8,239 nt of DNA from Opitutia bacterium. GTDB taxonomy: Bacteria > Verrucomicrobiota > Verrucomicrobiia > Opitutales > Seribacteraceae. Positions 1 to 5,483 of the stretch are shown here, one piece after another. Below the pieces are notes generated by a model. It saw only the letters and a program-made list of their open reading frames with translations. It was not told the DNA's origin and did not search any database. The DNA lies in the NCBI GenBank assembly GCA_018695085.1, contig JABHOU010000101.1, positions 1 to 8,239 on the forward strand, given 5' to 3'. Every line of letters begins with the position of its first letter. The first letter of the stretch is position 1. Made by a program: the position numbers and the translations under genes.

Positions 1-1773
1 GTGACTTTTCCCGTAAAATTCCCACTACTTCTCGCCCAAGGAGCCGAAGGAATAGCCGTTGGACTCTCTACCAAAATCCTGCCACACAATTTCAATGAGA
101 TTCTCGACGCTCTGATAGACGCTCTTCGCAAGAATCCTATTTCGCTTCTTCCCGACTTTGCTCAGGCCGGAATCGCGGATTGCACGGATTATAATGGTGG
201 TGCCCGAGGTGGCAGACTTCGGGTCCGGGCTCGCATGGAAATGGTAAAGAAGCATTTGCTGAAAATTACCGAGATTCCATTTAGCACGACGACTACCAGT
301 TTGATTGATTCCATCTTGTCAGCCAACGACAAGGGCAAGATAAAAGTTTCCAAGGTCGAAGACAATACCGCGGATGTTGTTGAAATCCTCGTTTATCTTC
401 CGTCCACCGTTAGCGCAGAGGAAGCTTTGCCTGCGCTTTATGCCTTTACGGATTGCGAAGTCAGCATTGCTCCCAATGCCTGCGTTATTCATGACAATCA
501 TCCACAATTCCTGTCGGTTAACGATCTTTTGGTCACAGCTGCTGAGCGGGCGCGGGACCTTTTGCGTCAGGAGCTCGAGATCCGACTAGGGGAACTTCAG
601 GAAAAGTGGCATTTCGCGTCACTGGAAAAAATCTTCATTGAAAAGCGCATCTACCGGGACATTGAGAAGGAAGAAACTTGGGAAGGTGTCCTTTCCGCTG
701 TGGACAAGGGACTGAAACCCTACAAGAAACTTTTTCATCGGGAAATCACACAGGATGATATTATTCGCCTTCTTGAAATTCGAATCAAGCGCATATCCAA
801 GTACGATGTCTTTAGAGCCGACGAACAAATCAAGGCCTTTGAGGATGATATCGAAGAGGTTGAGCGTAATCTCGCTCAACTTACCAAATACGCCATTCGA
901 TACCTTAAGGAACTGAAGAACAAATACGGAAAAGGGCGAGAACGGCGTACTGAGATCTCCCGAGGAGAAGACGGAGAACTTGTCGCTTTTGATCGTATTG
1001 TCGCTTCCAAGGTAGTGGTTGCCAACGAGACTCTCTACTTGAATCGCAAGGATGGATTCGCCGGTTACAGTCTAAAGAAGGACGAAGCGATTGAAAAATG
1101 CTCCACTATGGATGATGTTATTGTCATCGGAAAGGACGGGGTCATGAAAGTCATGAAAATTGCGGACAAGATGTTTGTCGGCAAATCTCCTTTGCGATTG
1201 GCCGTTTTTCGGAAGGGAGAAAAAATCACATATAATATGGTTTATCGGGATGGTGCAAGTGGTCGACTTTATGCAAAGAAATTTCAAGTAGGTGGTGTGA
1301 CTCGCGAAAAGGAGTACAATTTGTTCAAATCTCATTCCAAATCTCGAGTGTTCTTCTTTGCTGTCCAAAAGACAGCTGATAACAACAGTAAGGTACTCGT
1401 TCACCTAGATCCCACTTTGAAACGGATAAAAGAGATGACTATTGAGTTCGATTTCAGTTGGCTTGAGCTTCAAGGGCGTTCAGTCAAGGGAACCACGCTC
1501 ACTGCGCACAAGGTCGATCGGGTTGTGAATTCTCCCAAAACAGATGGCTCTGAAGATGTCCCCTCAACGCCTCCTAAGGCTGTAACCGAGAAATCCACTC
1601 CACCATCCAAAGAGGGCCAGCCGAAGAAGACGGTCGAGGTGAAACGGGAAACGAAACCTGTAGACGCTTCGCCCGCTAATCGATTGCCTGAGACAAAGGA
1701 TGCCGGGGAGTCCAAAAGACGAGGTCGGTCGAACAAGTCCGAACCAGATGGGCAAGCTACCCTCGATATATAG
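1..1773 (+). CDS. parC: DNA topoisomerase IV subunit A (ParC-type), 5'-truncated by the window edge
   Basis: This is the A (breakage-reunion) subunit of a type IIA topoisomerase, which passes DNA duplexes through a double-strand break and with ParE resolves linked chromosomes in the cytoplasm. The reading frame is open from base 1. The GTG there is an internal valine, because the protein begins inside the core at the conserved PVKFPLLLAQGAEGIAVGLS segment (residues 4-23). Perhaps 150-180 residues are missing, including the catalytic tyrosine. Visible parts are: tower/core region with the RGGRLRVRARME and ITEIPF motifs (69-94); a long helical, coiled-coil-like region (about 175-310) ending in KNKYGKGRERRTEI; a C-terminal beta-rich domain (about 325-505); and a disordered, charged tail (about 508-590) ending GQATLDI. 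I see no GyrA box (QRRGGKG type), which favours ParC over GyrA. The C-terminal domain resembles the Bacteroidota/Verrucomicrobiota form. It is followed after 32 nt by the lipid kinase gene. Confidence 0.9.
   Translation: MTFPVKFPLLLAQGAEGIAVGLSTKILPHNFNEILDALIDALRKNPISLLPDFAQAGIADCTDYNGGARGGRLRVRARMEMVKKHLLKITEIPFSTTTTSLIDSILSANDKGKIKVSKVEDNTADVVEILVYLPSTVSAEEALPALYAFTDCEVSIAPNACVIHDNHPQFLSVNDLLVTAAERARDLLRQELEIRLGELQEKWHFASLEKIFIEKRIYRDIEKEETWEGVLSAVDKGLKPYKKLFHREITQDDIIRLLEIRIKRISKYDVFRADEQIKAFEDDIEEVERNLAQLTKYAIRYLKELKNKYGKGRERRTEISRGEDGELVAFDRIVASKVVVANETLYLNRKDGFAGYSLKKDEAIEKCSTMDDVIVIGKDGVMKVMKIADKMFVGKSPLRLAVFRKGEKITYNMVYRDGASGRLYAKKFQVGGVTREKEYNLFKSHSKSRVFFFAVQKTADNNSKVLVHLDPTLKRIKEMTIEFDFSWLELQGRSVKGTTLTAHKVDRVVNSPKTDGSEDVPSTPPKAVTEKSTPPSKEGQPKKTVEVKRETKPVDASPANRLPETKDAGESKRRGRSNKSEPDGQATLDI
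859..880. repeat. Perfect 8-bp inverted repeat inside parC
   Basis: GTTGAGCG (859-866) and CGCTCAAC (873-880) are exact reverse complements separated by 6 nt (TAATCT). A G-U and an A-T pair could extend the stem by two. It lies in the coding sequence of the coiled-coil region (residues about 287-294). No T-tract follows, so it does not look like an intrinsic terminator. It may be a chance result of codon choice. Confidence 0.55.
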
Positions 1774-1805
1774 CCTGTCGAGCCCCTCGTCGATTCAATA
1801 CCGTT

Positions 1806-2474
1806 TTGCTCGTGAGTTTAACTTCCGAGGAAGTCTTCCGTAAACTGTTGCATTGCTTTGCATTGGTTTTGCCTGCGGCCATTTTTTATGGCCCTGGAAT
1901 TCTTCATGCGCAGCCTTGGCTGGTTTCTTTGGTTCTCGGTTTCTTGTTGGTTGGTTCTCTTTCGATCGAAGCCCTTCGTTTCCGAAGCTCTTCGTTTAGT
2001 AGGATTTTCAATCATTGCTTTGGCTCCATGCTTCGTTCGGCGGAATCGACGAAATTGACAGGAGCCACATATGTTATAGGCGGTTCTTTCTTTTGCAGTC
2101 TTATCGCAATTGAAGGAAAGGTTGCTGCTGCTTCAGCCTTTCTCGGTCTTTCTTTGTTTATCCTAGGAGATGCCGCTGCCGCTCTTGTTGGCAAAGCCAT
2201 TGGGCGTAGTCGAATCGGTGAAAAAACATTGGAAGGAGCTTTTGGATGCTTTGCCTTGTGCTTACTTCTTGCACTTGGAGTTTTTCCGTATTTGCCTGAG
2301 TTTACGCTGGTCTGGGGAAATATTCACTTGTTGCAAGCTGTTTTTCTTTCGGCCCTTGTTGCAGTCCTTGAGCTCTTTCCCTTTCGTGTCGGAAAGATTG
2401 TTCTTAACGATAATCTCTACGTCCCCGTCATTGTCACCTTCGTTTGCATCTTAATACACGGCAAATTCATTTGA
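1806..2474 (+). CDS. SEC59/DGK1/VTE5-family membrane kinase (dolichol, phytol or diacylglycerol kinase type)
   Basis: This is a 222-residue, very hydrophobic protein with about six or seven predicted membrane helices. It matches the CTP-dependent lipid/polyprenol kinase family (yeast Sec59 dolichol kinase, Dgk1 diacylglycerol kinase, plant VTE5 phytol kinase). Family motifs appear in order: RKLLHCF near the N-terminus (12-18), EALRFR (55-60), LTGATYVIGGSF (84-95), GDAAAALVGKAIGR (121-134), EKTLEGAFG (139-147) and NDNLYVPV (201-208). It would phosphorylate a lipid alcohol in the inner membrane; the substrate cannot be told from sequence. The start is uncertain: TTG at 1806 is given, but GTG at 1812 costs only two residues, and neither has a clear Shine-Dalgarno. 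It lies 32 nt after parC and about 41 nt before the hydrolase remnant, suggesting cotranscription. No frameshift is seen. Confidence 0.82.
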   Translation: MLVSLTSEEVFRKLLHCFALVLPAAIFYGPGILHAQPWLVSLVLGFLLVGSLSIEALRFRSSSFSRIFNHCFGSMLRSAESTKLTGATYVIGGSFFCSLIAIEGKVAAASAFLGLSLFILGDAAAALVGKAIGRSRIGEKTLEGAFGCFALCLLLALGVFPYLPEFTLVWGNIHLLQAVFLSALVAVLELFPFRVGKIVLNDNLYVPVIVTFVCILIHGKFI

Positions 2475-2515
2475 ACGAGAAGACTTGTAGATAGCTTGGT
2501 TTCGGATTTAATTCA

Positions 2516-2940
2516 GTGGACCCGGTTGCACAAGGACTTGCCGAATCCGCACTTGTATCTACGATTTTCAGTAAGAAAGATGACACTGGTTCTTGTGCTC
2601 GTCGTCGGTTTATTAGCAGGACTGGCTGCCGATATAGATGTTGTCATACGCTCTAGCGAAAATCCGTTGCTTCGTCGGCTTGAGTTTTATCGTCAGTTTA
2701 CCTATTCGCTTTTGTTCATCCCACTGGGAGGACTTGTCGTGACTCTGGCACTACAGTCTTTTCTTCGCGGCAAAACCAACCCGCGTAGGACTTGGGTATA
2801 CTCGGACTATCGGCTATGGTACCCACGGTTTGATCGATGCTTGTGCTTGCACCAGTTACGGAACGCAGAATACCTCGCAATGACTCAGCTTGACTATTGT
2901 TCGCATACACTTGTTGCGTTTCGTTGCTCACTGATCAGGT
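2516..2940 (+). pseudogene. Decayed YdjM/DUF457-type membrane metal-dependent hydrolase (frameshifted and truncated)
   Basis: Intact relatives are membrane proteins of roughly 300-350 residues that begin MDPxxQG. Here a GTG at 2516 opens VDPVAQGLAESALVSTIFSKK, which is the family start. At about 2573-2584 the homology jumps to the next frame, giving VVGLLAGLAADIDVVIRSS and then LEFYRQFTYSLLFIPLGG (to about 2795). At about 2803-2806 it jumps again, giving TIGYGTHGLIDAC and then TSYGTQ (to 2868), with a TGA at 2881. Each jump equals one extra base (or two lost). Further on, fragments such as RRIPRND and HTLVAF faintly recall the next family motifs in yet other frames, and then homology ends. 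The C-terminal half or more is missing, because the convergent DUF3050 gene begins to overlap at 2935. A 157-residue open frame at 2496-2969 crosses the region but is family-like only in its middle. Sequencing error is the alternative, though neighbouring long genes are intact. Confidence 0.75.
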
Positions 2941-3711
2941 TCGGCTTCGTTCAATGCTTTCGTGAATAGAGTCCCACAACCGAACCCGCTCATCAAGAGC
3001 CGCGATTGCCGCATTCTTAGCTGTTCGCCATCCATCCATGCTTTTCCCCACTGTTTCAATAATCAAGGTTTCAGCTGCTTCGCCGTGCTCGTGGCCATCG
3101 AGCTCAATGTGTCTTTCAAGGTAATGTTTCAATGGGCTCCAGCGAGACTTATCTTTGGTGCTATCATTCAGACCAGAGAGAAAAAGTGAGAATATTCTAG
3201 GTAGCACGAGTTCTCTTCCAAAAGCGAAGGAAGAAGCGATTTCAATGGCGTTACCTTTTTCGACGGTTTTAAGAGTGTGGGAAACGAAACGAGTCGAAGA
3301 TTGGGGTGGTGTTGATTTGGCTAAAGCTATTTCCCAATGCGTTCCTGACTCAAGTTCTTTGATGAAATTACCAATTGCAGTGGTGGAGGCTCCGACTGAT
3401 TTCATTGATAGTAGGTACGACTCGAAATGACTTGCGGGTCTTCCGTTGTGATCGAGGTCTGATTCCTCGTCCCGAATAATTTCGTTAATGAATCTCGCCA
3501 AGTCTGCTCTTCGTGGCGGAGTCCAGGGGATTATGCATGAAGTGTATTCCAATTGTAGGCTTTTGGCCAACGACATGAAATCCCATACAGCCCACACATG
3601 ATGTTCCATAAAGATATTCAATGCTTCCGGGGTGTCGACCGATTGATAGATCGGATGATTTTGAAGAACTTCTTTTTTTGATGCTGTCGCTTGTAGTAAA
3701 TCTTCCAACAT
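2935..3711 (-). CDS. DUF3050 domain protein (predicted haem-oxygenase-like fold)
   Basis: This 258-residue protein is soluble, mostly helical and without a signal peptide, so probably cytoplasmic. It matches the DUF3050 family over its full length. Signature segments are HPIYQSV (19-25), FMEHHVWAVWDFMSLAKSLQ (34-53), PWTPP (62-66), RFINEIIRDEESD (73-85), SHFESYL (94-100), SSFAFGRELVLPRIF (160-174), HYLERHIELDGHEHG (196-210) and LDERVRLWDSI (239-249). The family is assigned to the haem-oxygenase-like superfamily. The conserved Glu/His/Asp residues in EESD, SHFE and the H-x-x-x-D-x-x-x-H of HIELDGHEH could be metal ligands, as in haem-oxygenase-like di-iron oxygenases, but that is inference and no substrate is known. 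The ATG at 3711 is supported by a strong ribosome binding site. Its 3' end meets the decayed hydrolase tail by tail. Confidence 0.85.
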   Translation of the reverse strand: MLEDLLQATASKKEVLQNHPIYQSVDTPEALNIFMEHHVWAVWDFMSLAKSLQLEYTSCIIPWTPPRRADLARFINEIIRDEESDLDHNGRPASHFESYLLSMKSVGASTTAIGNFIKELESGTHWEIALAKSTPPQSSTRFVSHTLKTVEKGNAIEIASSFAFGRELVLPRIFSLFLSGLNDSTKDKSRWSPLKHYLERHIELDGHEHGEAAETLIIETVGKSMDGWRTAKNAAIAALDERVRLWDSIHESIERSRT

Positions 3712-3714
3712 GAT

Positions 3715-3721
3715 CCCTTCC
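3715..3721 (-). promoter_or_regulatory. Ribosome binding site of the DUF3050 gene
   Basis: On the minus strand, GGAAGGG lies 3 nt before the ATG at 3711 (a purine run AGGGAAGGG in all). It is the clearest Shine-Dalgarno in the window and fixes the start. The 139-bp gap up to the next minus-strand gene (3712-3850) contains no other gene and no promoter I would stand behind. Confidence 0.65.
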
Positions 3722-3850
3722 CTGATGTCGATTTACGGTCAAAAGACAACCGAACTTGTTAAAGTTTTCGACTGTCCGATATAAATAGCATTCGATACTT
3801 GCTTCACTTAACCTGAAAAGCGAAGCTCAGTACCTTGGCCAGATGTAGCT

Positions 3851-5383
3851 TTATTTGTATTTTCTAAAAGCCCAGAGGTGTTTTTCGCTGCGGAGGTATA
3901 GTGTGCTCAAATCCAACGATGGTGAGACGTTAATGGATTCGCCTAGGTCGTGCTGGTGAGTGATCTCGAATTTGTCCCCTGTTTTTACCACGGAAACGAG
4001 ACCTGCTTCGGAGGCTAGGTAGAGGTATCCGTTCGCAACCACCGGCGATGCGCTGTATTGTCCGAATCCTCCCAGTCTTTCTCTGTAGAGAATTGTTCCC
4101 TTAGAAGCATCGACGCTCGCGAGCACTCCGCCGTTGCATACCATATAGATTCGGTTCTCAAAGAATACCGGTGTAGGAATTTCCGGTATTCCGCGATTCA
4201 GCTCCCATTCGACGTGTGTGTCGGTGACATTGCCTTTCCCGCCAGAGCGAATGGCTACCAGAAGTGGTTTCCCATGTCCGATTGAGATGTTGGAGACGAA
4301 TTCCTTTTTCGTCCAAAAGCCATCCTTGTTTTTGTCCATCCAGTGAAACATTCCATCGAGACGTCTCTTACGCTGGTTGTTATCTTTTGGCAGCGGCATA
4401 CCGTATCCAGGATGCCCCGGAGGCAGTTCAGGGCGGAAAGGGAAGGTGAAATGTCCTGTCATTTCCTTACGCTCAAGTTTATTGTCATGGTTGGAGTCAA
4501 AGCTGATTACGGCTTTCCAGAATGGTTGGGGGTCAGTTTGAGCATCGGATGCTCCGCCTAGTTTGGAAGCGGATCCGAAAATTAAGCCATTCCCCGTGAA
4601 TGGCATCGCAATCGTCTCCCGAGAAAAACCGGTTACATGCCATTTCTCCTCACCAGTGGGCAGATCATATCCGCATACACGACCGTTACCGAGAATCACG
4701 AGTTCAGCACCGCCCTTATGCTTTTTAATCATTGGTGTCGACCATCCGCTTCGTTGAAAAGGTCGAGGAGTTTCCCAGGCGGTTTCTCCCGTGTTCTTGT
4801 TGAGAGCTAAAATCTTGGACTTACTCAATTTGCTTTTAGGCGCATTGGCGTCGTTATCTAGGACCAAGATCAGCTTGTCTTTGTATACGACTGGAGAAGT
4901 GGACATTCCATAGAGGCTCTTAGGCGTAGGGATCGCTTTCTTCCACAGTTCTTTCCCTTCGTGGTCATAGCAGAGCAACCCGTAGGAACCAAAGTAGACG
5001 AACAACTTGTTTTCATCGACATATGGTGTCGGGGTAGCAGGACTGCTGGCCTTGTGGAACTTTTCAATAGGGACTTCGGGAGCTTTTTGACTCCACACTA
5101 TTTTTCCCGTCTTCTGATCAAGAGCAAGTGTGACCAAACGACCTTTGTCGATGGCAGTCAGGAAAATCTTTTTTTCCGAAAGGGCAGGGGAGGAAAGGCC
5201 GGGAGGAATAGCTGTCTTCCATGCAATGTGTTTTTCGACTTGAATTGGAGGGCGGCTTCCTTTCAAGAACCCTGATCCATTGGGCCCACGTAACTGATTC
5301 CATGAATAAGGTCGATTTCCCTGCACACTATGGTGACAAAGCATCGGAAGTAGGCTTAAAAGAAAGTGAATGAAGAATTTCAT
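3851..5383 (-). CDS. Exported PQQ-like beta-propeller protein with two EF-hand loops
   Basis: This is a 510-residue secreted or periplasmic protein. The N-terminus MKFFIHFLLSLLPML is a signal peptide, probably cleaved near residues 18-23. The mature start WNQLRGPNGSGF (28-39) is the usual opening of planctomycete/verrucomicrobial PQQ-like propellers. WD40-like blade motifs recur: DQKTGKIVWSQ (89-99), DHEGKELWKK (140-149), NKNTGETAWE (195-204), DLPTGEEKWHV (240-250) and DASKGTILYRERLGG (425-439). Between blades, about residues 290-370, are two canonical EF-hand loops: D296-N298-D300-K302-E304-E307 and D350-N352-D354-F356-T358-E361, predicted to bind calcium. I see no quinoprotein dehydrogenase catalytic motifs or CxxCH, so a binding or scaffold role is as likely as an enzyme. 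The ATG at 5383 has only a weak ribosome binding site. The gene is divergent from the SGNH-propeller-HEAT gene across 100 bp. Confidence 0.88.
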   Translation of the reverse strand: MKFFIHFLLSLLPMLCHHSVQGNRPYSWNQLRGPNGSGFLKGSRPPIQVEKHIAWKTAIPPGLSSPALSEKKIFLTAIDKGRLVTLALDQKTGKIVWSQKAPEVPIEKFHKASSPATPTPYVDENKLFVYFGSYGLLCYDHEGKELWKKAIPTPKSLYGMSTSPVVYKDKLILVLDNDANAPKSKLSKSKILALNKNTGETAWETPRPFQRSGWSTPMIKKHKGGAELVILGNGRVCGYDLPTGEEKWHVTGFSRETIAMPFTGNGLIFGSASKLGGASDAQTDPQPFWKAVISFDSNHDNKLERKEMTGHFTFPFRPELPPGHPGYGMPLPKDNNQRKRRLDGMFHWMDKNKDGFWTKKEFVSNISIGHGKPLLVAIRSGGKGNVTDTHVEWELNRGIPEIPTPVFFENRIYMVCNGGVLASVDASKGTILYRERLGGFGQYSASPVVANGYLYLASEAGLVSVVKTGDKFEITHQHDLGESINVSPSLDLSTLYLRSEKHLWAFRKYK

Positions 5384-5406
5384 TTCACTATCTTGATTTC
5401 TATTAT

Positions 5407-5435
5407 TTCAGATTTCGAGTCGGAAAGTGCATAAT
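5407..5435 (+). promoter_or_regulatory. Putative sigma70-type promoter of the SGNH-propeller-HEAT gene
   Basis: TTCAGA (5407-5412; four of six match TTGACA) and CATAAT (5430-5435; five of six match TATAAT) are separated by exactly 17 nt. The position, 49 nt upstream of the ATG at 5484, is suitable. Transcription would start near 5442, placing the inverted repeat at 5454-5474 in the 5' leader. This is by eye only. Confidence 0.4.
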
Positions 5436-5453
5436 GACTGTAATTTTATCGGT

Positions 5454-5474
5454 TTGCTAGTTAAGACCTAGCAA
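5454..5474. promoter_or_regulatory. Perfect 7-7-7 inverted repeat in the divergent intergenic region (candidate operator or leader hairpin)
   Basis: TTGCTAG (5454-5460) and CTAGCAA (5468-5474) are exact reverse complements separated by 7 nt (TTAAGAC). The arm centres are 14 nt apart. The repeat lies between the divergent genes at 5383 (-) and 5484 (+), just downstream of the proposed promoter, and its right arm shares AA with the AAGG ribosome binding site. It could be a repressor operator, or in RNA a small hairpin that partly hides the ribosome binding site. No T-tract follows, so it is not a terminator. Confidence 0.5.
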
Positions 5475-5476
5475 GG
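5473..5476 (+). promoter_or_regulatory. Ribosome binding site supporting the ATG at 5484
   Basis: AAGG lies 7 nt before the ATG at 5484. The alternative ATG at 5535 has no Shine-Dalgarno, which is why the longer start is preferred. The in-frame TGA at 5478-5480 excludes anything further upstream. Confidence 0.5.
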
Positions 5477-5483
5477 TTGATTA

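Noticed and set aside
1072..1404. A 110-residue minus-strand open frame opposite parC
   Set aside because: Antisense shadow of the conserved ParC C-terminal domain, with no start context or family signal.
1779..1789. CGAG-CCC-CTCG hairpin after the parC stop as an intrinsic terminator
   Set aside because: The stem is only 4 bp, there is no T-tract, and the next gene starts 17 nt later, which fits cotranscription better.
2573..2806. Programmed ribosomal frameshifting to rebuild the hydrolase
   Set aside because: Two shifts would be needed, no slippery site with a downstream structure is evident, and the C-terminal part of the protein is absent anyway.
2496..2969. A 157-residue + strand open frame as a genuine intact gene
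   Set aside because: Only its middle (about 2580-2795) is family-like. Its first 27 or so residues and its end are out-of-frame readings of the hydrolase remnant, and it overlaps the 3' end of the DUF3050 gene.
3796..3832. Weak dyad downstream of the PQQ-like gene as its terminator
   Set aside because: The minus-strand CTGAGC/GC-TTTT-CAG pairing needs a bulge, has few GC pairs and lacks a proper terminal U-run.
3712..3850. A sigma70 promoter for the DUF3050 gene
   Set aside because: TATTTA and TTAACA-like hexamers exist on the minus strand, but no pair has acceptable spacing and match together.
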